Shown here piece by piece: positions 21,400 through 34,500 of a DNA stretch of 64,000 bases. The stretch comes from Aphanomyces cochlioides (taxonomy: Eukaryota > Oomycota > Saprolegniomycetes > Saprolegniales > Verrucalvaceae), in contig JAHQRK010000002.1 in the NCBI GenBank assembly GCA_019828595.1, positions 3,224,001 to 3,288,000 of the forward strand, read 5' to 3'. The notes below the pieces were generated by a model. It worked only from the letters and a program-made list of their open reading frames with translations. It was not told where the DNA came from and did not search any database. The first letter of the stretch is position 1; every line of letters starts with the position of its first letter. Both the position numbers and the translations under genes were made by a program.

Positions 21400-21699
21400 A
21401 TGAGTTGGAGTGAACAAATGGAGGCTTTGACGGCGTCTATTATGCATTTTCTGCCGCTACTATACATGCGGTACTTTTGCTTCTCTAAATGTCAACTACA
21501 CGTCAATGGACAGGCTGGCCTTGAGGAAGCATTCATAAGGTCATGGGTTCGACTGGAGTGGTCACAAGAAATCGAAGCAGTTTTGGAGCTCGTTGCGACT
21601 ACGATTAAACAGCACTGGCATTACTTGGACGACGTTTTGCGTTTGAGTTCATCCGAAGACGAGAAGTCCATGAGGATGATCCTAAAGAATCGCGAGTAG
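21400..21699 (+). CDS. Small hypothetical protein overlapping the GEF gene 3' end
   Basis: A 99-residue frame from ATG 21400 (MSWSEQMEALTASIMHF) to 21699. Its composition is protein-like (SWVRLEWSQEIEAVLELVA, HWHYLDDVLRLSSSEDEK), but I recognise no family and there may be an upstream exon: the frame is open further 5' and an acceptor-like TTTCAG occurs at about 21313. Its last 95 bp overlap, in antisense, the last exon of the gene at 21605-26043. It could be a spurious antisense frame. Confidence 0.35.
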   Translation: MSWSEQMEALTASIMHFLPLLYMRYFCFSKCQLHVNGQAGLEEAFIRSWVRLEWSQEIEAVLELVATTIKQHWHYLDDVLRLSSSEDEKSMRMILKNRE

Positions 21700-24600
21700 G
21701 ATCCATCGTGTCTGTATTTCCTTGCTCACGTTGTTCCATTTCTTCGTTGAAGTTTTCAATATCCTCCTTTGATTCAACAGCATGCGACCGGTTATATTTT
21801 TTTTCTTCTGTCGGGTATGCCAATGTAACATGGAGAATTTCCTACACCAGGCATAATATTTCATTTCTTTTGCCCTTTCGAAACTCACCTCGATCGCATG
21901 GTTTGAATGAAATGGAAAGTGGACTGCTTGGTATTTCATCAAATCTTGCGCCATGCCACCCAAAATCCGAAGACGATTAAAATTGACAATCATGTCTTCT
22001 TCATATTTTGGCAATTCGTGGAGACCCACAACATTCTACATTCATTTCGTCTCACAACAGCAAATGCCAGTGGGATACCTGCAAATACAATCCCAAGTAC
22101 GGCATACATGGAGGCTCGACTGTCTTCATGACTCGATTCATTTCACTGCATTCATAATCATACATTTCACATAAGGAGTTGTTGCACGTACCGACATCCA
22201 CTCTGGGTATACGTTTGAACTCTCTGAAGCTTTTCAGTGTATTCTCGTCCCACCTAAAACGATGCATTAGATACTCACACTGCGAGATAAGTGTACGTGG
22301 GCAAAGGTTATCTTCAATCGAAATATCGGAGTTGATTTCAAGGCGTAAATGATTGCAATAAATGTGTCAAAATTTTGGAACGACATAAAACACAGTTCCG
22401 CTACCTACAGCTATTGATTGAGCATACAAATCAATTAAATGGACCCTCGTACGTCAATGAAGAAGCAAATGACGCGGGCGCGAGCGGTTGGAGAAGCTTC
22501 CATTAAAATGTAGTTGACTACCAGCGATGATAGCTATAGAAAATATCGCATCAGTAAAAATAATGACAGATCTGCGTACATGTTGAAACCAATGACTAGC
22601 AGACAGGAAGCCAACATCTTGGCATTTTGGTGTAAGCAATTGGCGGATTGGAATATGACAAAAGAGTGCATGGGTCAATAAGGTGCACTGTTTAGCAAAT
22701 CCGAATGGAGACGTTGTCCTAAATGATTTAGAAAATTGAGACTTTTCCAAATGTTACATGAGCACGTACAATGCTAGACGTTCCATTTTAAAGCTTCGTT
22801 CAGTTTGTTTGTCCTCATACATCTCAATCATGTGCAAGTATAAGTCATGGTAGAGCATGTCCGGCTGCCCAACGTTGTAGAAATATTGAAATTTTGTAAT
22901 GTGTTGCTGCATCGCTGTTGTTGAGCTGCCAATTAACTGCAAGCATTCCAAAAAGGGCTCGGTTGTCGTAAGGTGAGGATAGAATAAGCCGAGTAAGCTC
23001 AAAAAGAGCAACCCACCCGGGTGATCTAACTCGAAGATAAATGCACGACTTGGAAGTTTTGTCTTACTGTCTCGGAGGAAGTTTCCTCCCGCCATGACAC
23101 TCCATGCATGCTTTAAAGTGTACTTGGCATCGTGGTGGCCATATTTCGTCTACAACGTGGATGAGCGAACACAAGGACGAACGACGCATTTACCTTGAAG
23201 AGAGCCAATAGTTCAGGAATGTCCATATATGCTTGAAAGTTCAGAATGAACGACACAATTTCACTCAGCTGGGTCGATTTGTCTGCCACCAGGTAGCTCA
23301 AGATGTCCTCAATTTTGCCATTTTGAATATGCGCTCGATTCGAGTCGGCATCGACGACTGTCACATGTAAATGACGCATAAAACTCGTGGGAGGTACATA
23401 TTCGCCGCGATCTTTTGGATGTTTGCGGTAATCCTTGGCAGAATCGCCAAAGATATCCTCGACGTGACCATTAGCTCCTTTTTCAAGACATACTTCCATC
23501 ACTTCTTTCATCATGCGCGGTTCCAATGATGTTGCAAAGTGGACAATATAGCGTCCCCAAATATCACTGCACTGCATTGTCGAGGGACTTTGTACCAAGG
23601 CGCGAAAGCAAGGCACAATGTGATCGCTCCGAAGTGTCTTGTGTTGCTTTAGAAGAAGCATGGCTGGAATTAATCCATCACGATTTGGTAATGTTGTGGA
23701 TGCTCCAGATTGGAGAAGTCTTTTGATCAGCTCGAGATTGCCAGATGCGGCTGCAAAGTGGAGCGCTGTCTCCTTGTCGTGACTGACGTCGTTGACATGG
23801 GCTCCTCTATGGAGAAGGAAATCGACAAGACCCACGTGGCCTAATCGTGCGCATTCCAAGAGCGGTGTCATACCTGAGGCCCATGCCTTGGTATGCACAT
23901 TTGCCCCAAGGCCGACAAGAGTTATGACACCTTCTTTGCTTCCCAATCGACATTGGACGAGGAGTGGAGTTTGACCGCCTTTGTCAGGTGCATCGACAAG
24001 GCCACCACGGGTAACCAAAAGCGGCGCGATTTCAGCAATATGAACAACCATGGCATGTAGTGGGGATTCGAAATGGCTGTTCAAAATGTTGGGATCGAGG
24101 GCGAGGTCATCGAGTAAATAACGCACAAGCTCAATGTGACCACCGTGCACAGCTGCATGAAGGGCAGTCTCGGGGACGTTTGCAAGTTTGTCCATGTTAA
24201 ATAAATCCGTCTGCCATGTCCAGCGGGTATGGATATTGACATACGGGCACCGCTCCAGAATGAATTGCACAGTGGCGACTTCGCCACGGTATGCAGCGCT
24301 ACAGAGAAGATAATGATGGCAATCTGGGGTGAGGAACGCGTCGAGTTCGGCCTCTGGAAGGAAAACGAGTCGTTTTGGCAACGACGCATGACGAATGAGT
24401 GTCACAATATCCATGAGCGACGTCATGGTAACAAATATGTCATTGACAGCAATCAGAACCAGGCCAGGCGTGACCGAAGCACTCAGATTTGCTTGGGAAT
24501 TCTTTTGGACTGCAAACACACGGGCACCACGTTCTGCTGGCCAGTGAGGTGCAAATTGAATGCCGAGTTCAGGTGTGGCAAAGCTAACTGAGACTGCGGC

Positions 24601-26043
24601 GGCCGTCGCCGAGTCAGGGGCTGAACAGGATGTTGGATCAAAGTTAGCAATCCAAACAATTGCTTCCACAAGTGCTGCAATTGAAGAATCAAGGCCTGGG
24701 ATGGGTAAATGGCGTTGGACTAGACGAAGCACTGTAGCTTGAAGCGCCACATTTTCGAGTGTCGCATGGATGCAAAGATAGCGAAAGGCTTGCGAGGATG
24801 CAGTAAAACTTGGACCGAGGATGTCGACGGTTCTCTGGAAGATGCGCAATTTGTGCGTTGGTAGCGATGCAGTGTCAAGGGCAGCAAACGAGGCAATCGC
24901 ATCAAACCAGTCTGTGTCACCAAGATTAAGTCCATCAAAGATTCGAGACGCTGGGAGTGTTCGAAGGGTTGCCAAGTGGCGTTGAACTCGTGCAGTTGGT
25001 ACATCAGGCAAGAGCTTGTAGAAGACGTCGTAGACCGGAAGAAAGACGCGATCTTCGAGGATCACACGAATGCCCAAATGGTCTTCCAGATTTACAGTAT
25101 GATCGCTAGGAAGATGGTGTGGAAAAAGAAGCGCGTGATGAGTACGCACGAGTTGTTCCTCCATTTCGTGGATGAATGCAAGGATCGTAGCTGCAGACAC
25201 AGTGTCCGCTACGGCAGAGCTAACAGCTTGCACGCTTAAAATGGAAGACGACGACGCTGAAGAGTAACTTGAGCCAGATGCAAGCACGCGACGCTGGAAA
25301 CGCAAGAGCTGAGGCACGAGTCCAACCCCTTCAAGATCAAGCAAGGCTTGCATCGAGCGTTCGGTCGGAAACATACCGACATGATGAGAAAATCCTTCAA
25401 ATTCTGTTGGTCGTTGGAGTCGAACTTGGCGCAAGCTGCGTACCCACACATCAGCTTCCGCTGCAGTCTCACAACTGCACAAGAGAGTGTAGAAACCCTT
25501 CAACACACAAAAAGCGTAGGTGTAATGGGCACTTTGGACATCGACATATTGGATCCTGATAATACCATCGCGTAGATCGACCTTTCCTTTCGATTTCTTT
25601 CGGTTCCGCTTTTTAAAGTACTCGAGCTTGGCGTCAGACGTCAAGACAAACCAACGTCTCTTCCATGTCTTCCAATTGTGTCCACGCTTGACAAGCCATC
25701 CTTCATGGACAACAGACGAGTCACGATGAGTAGAAAAGTTCACGTCCAAGTTGGAAATGCCATTCTCTATCGAGGCGAATGCCCGTCGCTCGACTTCGTC
25801 CAAGGTTGTGGAACTTCGTGCCGACGAGCTTCGTGCGGACGACACTGACGACTGAAGTGACGATGGTCTCGTGGATTCTTCCTCTGCTGGATTTGTCGCA
25901 TCATCTTCGCTCTCAAAGCTCCATAGGTCTCGGAGCATGTCTCGTCCCGACCGAAGAACTTCCGCTGTCGTCTCATCACCCGCCGACGACATGGCAAGTT
26001 CAAATATTTCATTGAAGACATGTCTTTTTGAGTGTCTCTGCAT
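21605..26043 (-). CDS. Multidomain GEF: PH, VPS9-like, PDZ-like, ankyrin, RasGEF-N and RasGEF
   Basis: Nine exons (26043-23194, 23149-22770, 22718-22580, 22533-22453, 22404-22297, 22253-22192, 22145-22079, 22035-21889, 21841-21605) encode 1356 residues with continuous phase. Order: disordered Ser-rich N-terminus; PH domain about 112-205 (HEGWLVKRGHNWKTWKRRW); a helical region resembling VPS9 (AIASFAALDTASLPTHKLRI); a PDZ-like unit (GLVLIAVNDIFVTMTSLMDI); about seven ankyrin repeats (ETALHFAAASGNLELIKRLL); RasGEF-N (IQNGKIEDILSYLVADKS); and the Cdc25 catalytic domain (FAKQCTLLTHALF, ALKSTPIFRLKITFAH, PPCMPYLGLYL, DLMKYQAVHFPF). RasGEFs load GTP onto Ras/Rap GTPases and VPS9 domains act on Rab5, so a Rab-to-Ras link at endosomes is possible. 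The VPS9 call is the weakest part. Confidence 0.85.
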
Positions 26044-26822
26044 TTGATATGATTGGCTAAAATTAAATTATAAATAATCATCATTGGCTATTAAAAATCA
26101 TTTATTGTAATTTGATTGGTTCAATTATGACGAAATTGATTCGTTTATGAATTTCAATTCATTTCGATTTGAAAAAGCTATCACAATTGGTTATTAAGTC
26201 AAGATTAATAGACATTATATACATATGATTGGTTATTAATCATTTGACTTAGAGTAAGATGAAACAAAAGGTATCAATGGGAAACTCTTCTCGCTGAACA
26301 TCCTACGATAGTCCGAGCATTCCAAATGACCCCTTCGCTGTCGTGAAATTAAATATAGCTGGCTCCACGTATCTCAGCGAGCCTTTCCTGCCTCGCATTT
26401 GGATGGCGTATCTACAACTATAATTTTCGGGGCGCATGCTCTTTGGTGAAGTTTGTGCATGTCTTCGCATAGTCAACGCATGCTTAGGATCCCGTCAGCC
26501 CGTTTTCCCGATATGTATCACGTTGTCTTGTCTTCGCTTCTCGTTTCAAGGTCGATGTCAGCGACACTCCAAATCAAACCGTTAAAGTGGCGAAAGCCAT
26601 GGTGAATCTTGTGCCAGTGTTCGTTGGGTTTGCTAACACCAAGTTGACACACTTCATCATGTCTGCAAGCAACAAGCTCATGGTTCTCAAGGAACTTAAG
26701 AGAGTCAGGGTGGATTGAACTGAGCTTCTTTATCAAAATGGTCGACTGTTGAATGTTGACATAAGTTGGATCTTAAAAGGTCACACACGGCAAAGTTGAC
26801 GTCATGTAAATTACAAAAAGAG
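26044..26822. promoter_or_regulatory. Upstream region of the GEF gene with five CCAAT boxes
   Basis: Five ATTGG motifs (CCAAT on the minus strand) lie at about 26052, 26083, 26115, 26187 and 26228, directly upstream of the minus-strand GEF start at 26043. Part of the rest (26518-26736) is open on the minus strand for 72 codons without a recognised domain; I leave it uncalled. The remainder looks non-coding and contains the 3' end region of the LtrA-family gene. Confidence 0.4.
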
Positions 26823-28166
26823 CTATATGTCAATATCCTGGAGATTGTCGATCGACTTGGCTTTAGGCGATATTAGCGGCGTTTGCTCGAGGAGCTTTCT
26901 CTCTTTCTCGTGCTTCCGCCCGATCGCAACAAGCCAGTGCATTAGGCCAGTCTCAACGACAACCCACACCAGCATAAATACACTGGCGACCAGGAGTGCA
27001 TCAATAGGGTCGACTTCATCGCCACTAAAATATTCAAGGCAAATCGCACAAAGTAGAGGCAACAGGGGCGACATCGCAATCAGAACCCACCAATGGTACT
27101 TGATTTGCTTGATCTCCAGTGGGTCACTTGGATGAGGCTGTACGCCAACAAAGTGGGCGAGCCGAATACCAAACATGAAGGCTAATGAGAACGAAATGGC
27201 TCCAAATAATGTCCACACTCGTGGAGAATCGAGTGGCTCATTCTCAAGGACGGCTTCAGCGATCAATTTGGTACTGACACTCATGGCCAAAAGCGAAGGA
27301 AGAAGACAAATGTGGAGCACGACAATAGATACAAGGCCAAGGATTCCACGACGCATGGCGTGGTATTTGCGGGGCGGACGCATTGCAAAGTAGTACATGG
27401 CCATCGAGAAGTTGACAAGAAATGAGAGGAGCATGACTGCGTAGTATCGTGGAGTGAAGGAAGCCTTGTCTTCCGTGGTTGTGTTGATCGTGGCACTTAC
27501 GATTCCTTCGCCGAGGACAACCATGACAAAGCATCCATATCGTTCGCTGGTGTGCTCGATATTCATTGGAATATGGGGATGATCTGGGTCGAGGAACCAC
27601 CCTTGGAAAGCCCAGATGTATCGAAAGACAACTTCGATAAAGAAACAAAGGCAGTAGCACGGCACTGTCATGAAATGAGGAAGGAAGAAACTCGATAGGA
27701 GGACGAGCGAGCTGATGCCCGAGAGAAGGACCTCAATCCACAACGTCTTGCGTGTCTCGTGGAGTTGAAAGTAAACATTGACATACATGAGCACCATCGC
27801 AAGACGCACGAGAAGGAGGCCAGCTGTGAAAGCAGGAGACGGATCGCTGGCCATAACCATGCCACCAAGACCAGCAGCGAGGAGCACATACAACATTGAG
27901 TAGTGGACAAATGAGTCTTCCGAGAAACGAGCATTGAAGAACGTGTACTTTTGCCAGCTCGACACATAGAGCGTGAAGATAAGAAGGAAATTGAGCAATC
28001 CATGATGGGACAAGTCATCTTTGAGCTTTTCCGCGACGTTTGAGCAAGCTGACACCATGATCAAATCCATGAAGAGTTCAAACCATTGAGCTGATTTCTC
28101 TTCGTAATTGCCGTTCCAGTCGGCGCTGAACTCAGGACAACTGCTAAATGTACGTAGCATAGGCAT
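26823..28166 (-). CDS. Low-temperature-requirement protein A (LtrA) family membrane protein
   Basis: A single exon of 447 residues starting MPMLRTFSSCPEF. LtrA features are WFELFMDLIMVSACSNVAEKL at the N-terminus, a region with about ten transmembrane helices, and the conserved mid-protein loop IPMNIEHTSERYGCFVMVVL with GEGIV. The cytoplasmic tail ends RKHEKERKLLEQTPLISP, which carries a dileucine-type LLEQTPL signal that could direct it to endo-lysosomal membranes (inference). LtrA-family proteins are multi-pass membrane proteins of unknown transport function first named from a cold-sensitive Listeria mutant. There is no intron, in contrast to most neighbours. Confidence 0.88.
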   Translation of the reverse strand: MPMLRTFSSCPEFSADWNGNYEEKSAQWFELFMDLIMVSACSNVAEKLKDDLSHHGLLNFLLIFTLYVSSWQKYTFFNARFSEDSFVHYSMLYVLLAAGLGGMVMASDPSPAFTAGLLLVRLAMVLMYVNVYFQLHETRKTLWIEVLLSGISSLVLLSSFFLPHFMTVPCYCLCFFIEVVFRYIWAFQGWFLDPDHPHIPMNIEHTSERYGCFVMVVLGEGIVSATINTTTEDKASFTPRYYAVMLLSFLVNFSMAMYYFAMRPPRKYHAMRRGILGLVSIVVLHICLLPSLLAMSVSTKLIAEAVLENEPLDSPRVWTLFGAISFSLAFMFGIRLAHFVGVQPHPSDPLEIKQIKYHWWVLIAMSPLLPLLCAICLEYFSGDEVDPIDALLVASVFMLVWVVVETGLMHWLVAIGRKHEKERKLLEQTPLISPKAKSIDNLQDIDI

Positions 28167-28540
28167 GGTGCTGCCGAATTCAAAATGAGCTCCATCGCGG
28201 GGTTGTTACGGGCCCGACTCTGTGCTGGTCTGTAGGACAAGCGCTGCAAGTTTTGGCACAAGCCGAGGCAATTCTTATAATTAATATTTCAGAACATTTT
28301 AATTATTAAATATATAAAATATGGAAGAACTATTCTCGAGGTGACTCACTTGACTGTAGAATCCAATTTTATCAATTAGTACAGATATTAATTTATAGAA
28401 TCTCCTCTATTTCTACGGGAATTTTTTAGAGGAGGGATAGATACCACATGAATTCATGAAAGATATGAATTATAAAAGGTATTCGGAATCCAAAAGACGA
28501 GCCAACCAATGCAGTATTCGGCGCGTTCCTTGAAGATAAA
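28167..28540. promoter_or_regulatory. Divergent intergenic region between LtrA-type and UBR1-type genes
   Basis: A 374-bp AT-rich spacer between two divergent genes must hold both promoters. The core 28270-28330 is almost pure A/T. No defined binding-site motif could be singled out, and no coding frame was seen. Confidence 0.4.
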
Positions 28541-31500
28541 ATGCAAGCGCGAGAGAGCAGCGACGAGGCGACGGAACTGGCGGAATTTGCGCAGCTTTAT
28601 TTCCTCTCCTGTGTGGATGAGCCCAGTTGCGACGCGCAGGATCTTCTCCGCGGTCTAGATGTCATGCTCACGTGTCTCGTCGACGTGGGGGGCAAGCAGA
28701 AACAACAGAAATTTGATACAGACAAGCACAGGTCCGCGCTCTTGGCGCGCTCAAAACCGCGAGACGTGATGGCAAACCCCGTTTTTGCGCGTATGGTTGC
28801 GAAAAAGCGAAGAAAGATATGTGGATACATCTTCAAAGCTGATGAAGTTGCGTACAGTTGCCGGGATTGTCAGCATGACTCTACCTGCGTTATGTGTCAA
28901 GCGTGCTTTGCCGACAGCAACCACGAAGGGCATGATGTCTCATTCCAGCGTACATCTGCAGGTGGGTGCTGCGATTGTGGCGATGCCGAAGCATGGGCAA
29001 AGAGTGGCTTTTGCTCGAAACATCCAGGTCGTGACGACACGAAGAAGCCGACGGTTGAACTTCCGAAATCCATGACGAGTATGGCCCAACCACTCGTTGA
29101 GGCCGTGGTGAAGTATTTGTTCGACGCGCTTCTCTCTGCAGAGCAGGCGATGGCTGTATCAGAAGGCATTGCGATGTTAGGTCGCAAAATGTCACCATCG
29201 AATGCCGAGGAATGGAAAAAAGTGTGCTTGAAGCCAGATCCTGACTCTCAGCGCACTAGATTCGAAGTGCGACTTCACAGCGATGACATCCATCCCTTTT
29301 CCGATGTATATGAATTATATGATGCCTCCCTGACATGGCTTTAGGTCGTCAAAGTTCTCAAGACTTCCCTGGGCTTTTCAAAATCCAAGGCAGTAATGAT
29401 CGCCAATCAGTCAGATAACGATGGTCTTACATCCCTGGGAACAGCTTCCTTGTTCCACGCCGCCGCAATGGTGGTTTCCCTTGAAGAATACACAACATCT
29501 CTGGCTGTACATGGCCTCTACGATACAAAGCGCGTCCATGGTCTTCTTGAATGGCTCCGATCGCTGTGTGAGATCTCTGACAGTCTTGCCGCACTCGTGT
29601 CCGCCAGCATTGAAGCGCGCCGGCCTTGTGTCCCCGCTCATGTATCCTCAGTAGTACGACAGAGCAAGTTCTCATCGTGGAGCCATCAAACAATCGGGCA
29701 ATTCTTAAAGCCGATCAAGATGAGCGCTGACGCGATGGCGGTTCTGTCTTCTGCCCTACCGCTCCAAATGAAGGTTTCAAAGTGGGCTCAAACGATTCCA
29801 ACCAAAGCAAGCGGCTCGACTGCGTTTGGTCATGCGCTACCTGGTCCGCTGGGCGATTTATTGACGCACGTGGCTGAAATGTTTCCCGATGATGCGTCTG
29901 TTTGCGCTGAAGTCGCAGCGTCGTGCGCTATCGATCCAGCGAGTCGCCATGCCAGTATGCTCGATGTACTCGTACGAAACTACTGCTTGTTATCCAAACC
30001 AGCAATCCACCAAGTCAATCTATTTTTCCACGAGCTTATTCTCAATCAATCGCTCAAGCACGCCATGATGGATGCCTTTGTTGACGCGTATGCCCAAAAC
30101 ACTCAGTCGTATTTAAAAGGCCTTGGCGCGACGAGTGACAGTATTTTTGATTTTGCCACACAGCTTCTGACAGTGCCATCGCTCTTGTCGAAATATCCCA
30201 AAGTTCTCGTTACTACGTTGCTTGAAGCTTTGACTACCGTCTTGGACACCGCCATGGGCAACCGCATTCGAGAAGATGGCTCAACATGCCGTGAATTCCG
30301 CCCCGACAATGCGGCAATCAGCCATTCTAAGTACAAGGTACGATACTTCCACGATGGTTGCAACTTCTGACATGACGCTAGCATGCCGCCGACCACTTGG
30401 AATTTGTCTTAGGCCATGGCAACCCACAGGATTTAATCGGCAATGATGCCAACTTCAAACGGTGGCTCGACTGCCTCAGTGTGCTCCAGGTACGCCTCCC
30501 TTCATAGAATCCATTGAATTGTTATGTTCTAGTTTGCCGACGCTCAAATTCGCCGCGGTCGAAACGAGCCCCACGTCGAATATGAATCGGACAGTTGGTT
30601 TTCTACATTTAACTTGGGCATCAAACTCCATGCTCTCTTTCCACTGATGCTCCAAGGCATATCAACCACTGGCAGCAACACGATGGCTTTGATGCATTGC
30701 GTCTTGGATGCCGTCGATCATGTGACGAAAGCGTCAACGTCGATTGTTGAAAAATCCACGCCAGGTGTCGATGGCTCGTTGTATGTAGTCACGTCAGCGT
30801 CCGTGATGTTGATGGACAATGATGCCTACCGTGTCGCAACGTCGTTGCACATTCCCCTCCATCGTTTTGTGTCGGCGATGCTCAAACATGCATTGATCCT
30901 GTCGAAGGAAGCGACTGAAATCTCGTGGTCGGTCTTTGGTTTGGACAAATTGTCGACACAGCAAATGGTGCTGCTCGTGGATGCGCCGATGAAATGCCTG
31001 GTCATGTCATCGCAGATCCAAGCCAACTTGTGGCGTCGCAACGGCGACGAGAATATGGTCACTCAGCTCTTTAACTATTGCGCCATGCCCTACTGTGTGA
31101 ACTTTCGCGACGCTGATCTCTTTTTACTCCAGGTTTGACCTTGCAACTCGAGTTTATGTTGATGGAGTTGTAGGTTGGTGTGCTTCTCCTCGGTGCTGAA
31201 CACATGGCCGCACTCCTTGTCGATCGCTTCGAATTGCATGATTTCTTTGGACTTCGTGCTTCTTCGGCGTCGTCGGCAGCAGAGTTGTACGAACCAGAGC
31301 AAGAATTGCAAATGGTCGAAGAAATGCTGCGCCTTTTGCTCGTCCTGGCCACAAATGTTCCATCGAGCACTGGCACAGCGTACGAAGACGAATTTCTCCG
31401 TGAGGAATTGCTCCATCAATTACTCGTGCGACCAAGTACTTTCAGCGAACTGAGCGACAATGTTTCTCTCCCCTTGGGTGGTCAAGACTTGGCCGCACCC

Positions 31501-34500
31501 ATAGCCCGCTTGGAGCCGCTATTAGCTCAAGTCGCGAGCTTTCAGTCCCCCGTTGGCTTGGAACCTGGCAAATACACAATCCAAACGGCCTGCATTGAGC
31601 AATGCAACCCGTATCATTTGCATCTAAATCGGGAAATGCACGAAGTCGCCCGTGAAAAAGTTCTTGAACGTCCCAATCCTACGCCACCTTTGGTATTGCA
31701 ATCCAAACCTCTTGAACACTTTGCAAACGTGGGCACTCTGCTTGTGACGCCAACGACAGTCCACATGGTCAAACGAATCGTTGAGTTCCGGAACGAGAAG
31801 GAGTCGAAGCGATGGTCAGGCGCGCTGCTTTCGACTGCTTTGGATGTTTTAGTCTTCGGCGTCCAACGTGCTGCTCCTGACGATGTGTATTGGTCGAACA
31901 TTGCGCCAATGATGCGTCCTCTCTCGGAATTGGAGCCATCACTTGACAAGGACCAGCGGCAAATCATTGCTTGGCTGCTTCAAGAATGTCCACAGCGTTC
32001 TAGTGAATGCGCCAAGGCGTTACGGCAGCAAAACGACGCCTCCGCAGCGTCCAAGGAAGACAAGGAGTCAGATCTACAAGCTCGAAAAGCTGTAGCCAAA
32101 GCGAGAGCCATGGCGGCCATGGCGAAACAAATGGCGGCCTTTTCGCAGCTTATGGAAGATGAAGATGAAGACGACGACGCGGAAATGAAAACCGAAGCGT
32201 CGGGTGAGAAGCGAGCAAGAGAGGAAGATGAACTCGAACTCGAAGCCAAGAAGAAGTGGAAGCCCACGTGTATGCTCTGCCACGACCCCACGTCGTCGGA
32301 TGAACTGTGCATGGTGGCGTTGGTCCAGCAGTCGACAGTCCTCTCCACGGGCTTTCGACCTCCGCCTGCCGATGCTTTGCACCCTGAAATTGGCCCTCGT
32401 TCTCGCCATGACATTGAAACGCTCATTCAAGCCATGCAACTTCAAAGTCGCGGTGATTCTAGTCCACGTCTTTCTCCATTCAACGCTGTTGGCTCACCAC
32501 CTGCCCGAATGGCATTCGCAGATCTGTTTTGGGATATGGCGCATGAAGAAAGCGACATGGGGTCGGACGTGAGCGACGATGAAGAAGGCATGATTGTCGA
32601 ACGTAATGTTGAAGAAGACGATATGGCGAGAGCTCTTGGTGGCGCGATCCAAGAAGCCATGCGGCTCATGCCGGGTGGACGCCGACGCCGCTTCCGATTC
32701 AACGTGCGCCACATGCAAGCTCCTGTGACCTCGTCATCCAATGCGTCTGAAGGACTCAATCATGTGCCCGCTGGGTTGTTCGTTCGTACGTGCCAGCATA
32801 TTGTGCACATGGATTGTGTTGATACGTACATGAACACACTGCATGAAAAAGCGATGCGAGGCGAAGAGTTTGACGGCATGCAGGCTGTTGATCCTGACGC
32901 TCCGATGACTCAATTTCTATGCCCAATGTGCAAGACGCTTTGCAATGTTCTGGTCCCGATGGTGGATCCGTCGCCACCTTTTCGACCCGAAATCAATCGA
33001 CCTTGGTATGCTATGGCTGAAGAACCAGGCTCTTGGGTCCAGCCGCTGCACCAGCGACATGCGAATCGTGACACCTTGGACAAGTGGAAAGAATATTACG
33101 AAGACGCGTTGTGGGAACCCCATGGCAGCTTTGAAAAAAGCGCTCCTTATTTATGGTCGGCGTGTGCGTACACGGTTGCCGCAACAATCGCAGAAGCTGA
33201 AGCCGTTGAGCCAAAGTTTTCGCAGTGGCCTGCGTCGCTTGAGAAGGAGTATGCGTCGATGCAAGCTGTGGTGACATTTACACGATGGTCGTTTGCAATG
33301 GTCCATTTAACCGGCGACTCCAAAGTCATTTACGAAACAATCAAGCGATGCTGCCCTGTCATCCAGGAATCGAAGCGCGAGTACCGCAAGTACACCAAGG
33401 TAAACACACCGCTAAGTGCTGTCATTATGACTTTATCAATGTCTAGATGATTGGCAATTTAGATGCGTGCATTCGTGGCACGGTGCTTGGTCTTCTCGTT
33501 GCCGACACGTTCACAGTACGTTGTCTCCAAGTCGGTGTCTTAGTCGACGTCTCTAGGCTTTTGTCGTTACGATGGTTGCTGCCGACTCGGTCGAGACGAT
33601 CGCGAACCTCATTCCAATTTTTTCCGCAGCAGATATGCTCCAGCGCGTTGACCGAGCGTTCTTCGTCTCGGAACGCCAACGAGCTGCTAGTTTTTACCAA
33701 GACATCCCGAAGGAAACAACTCCTGCGACTCGCATCCAGACACGAGCGCATACGTCCAAAGTGGCAAAGGGAGAATCGGCGCTTGATCCTCAAGCCATGC
33801 ATGCCAAGAGTCTTGTCAAGCTGAAACGCCTCTTGGCAAAAGCATCACCAACCCATGCTGGCGTACTCAAACTCGTCGTGCGCCTCTGCGAGATGGACCC
33901 AACGCTGCGATTGAAGCCATGTGTGGACGTCGCGTCCAAACTCGACACGATTGTTGCCCTGAATCAACTCCTCGTCCACCGCATGCATGTTGTCTACCGC
34001 TGCTTGACGACAAAGGAAGCCGAATTGCCAACCCCGCCGCCATCTTTTCAAGACGTGAGTGAGGCACCTCTAGCTGTTCTGACGCACATTTGGGAATGGT
34101 GTGTCATCCGCAAAGCCTCGCAAATGGAATTGGGAGCGGCGTCCCAAGACGCAACCAACCGATGCGAGCACTCAGAGCACACGAGCGAAGCCTACTTGGC
34201 CAACATGTTTATCTTGCGGGATAATCCGTCGGCGGCGCTCGAACTGGTCGCTCTGCCAACACAGTACGACGATTTATACAGCCATCATGTCAACCGAACG
34301 TGCCACCGATGCAACCGCGTACCTCGGGAACCTGGTCTCTGTTTGATCTGCGGGCAATTACTCTGCTGCGCCGAGTCGTGCTGCTCGTACACTCACATCA
34401 AAAACAATCCATCGATGGGCGAATGCACTCGCCATGCTTTTGAATGCGGTGGTGGTCTTGGCGTCGTGCTCATGCTGCAGCAATGCCGCATCGTTTTGAT

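Noticed and set aside
22052..22267. 71-codon minus-strand frame beginning MHRFRWDENTLKSF
   Set aside because: It is the wrong frame across two real splice junctions; the RasGEF exons 22253-22192 and 22145-22079 explain the DNA in phase.
26518..26736. 72-codon minus-strand frame
   Set aside because: No ATG start and no recognised domain; another frame on the same strand is also open.
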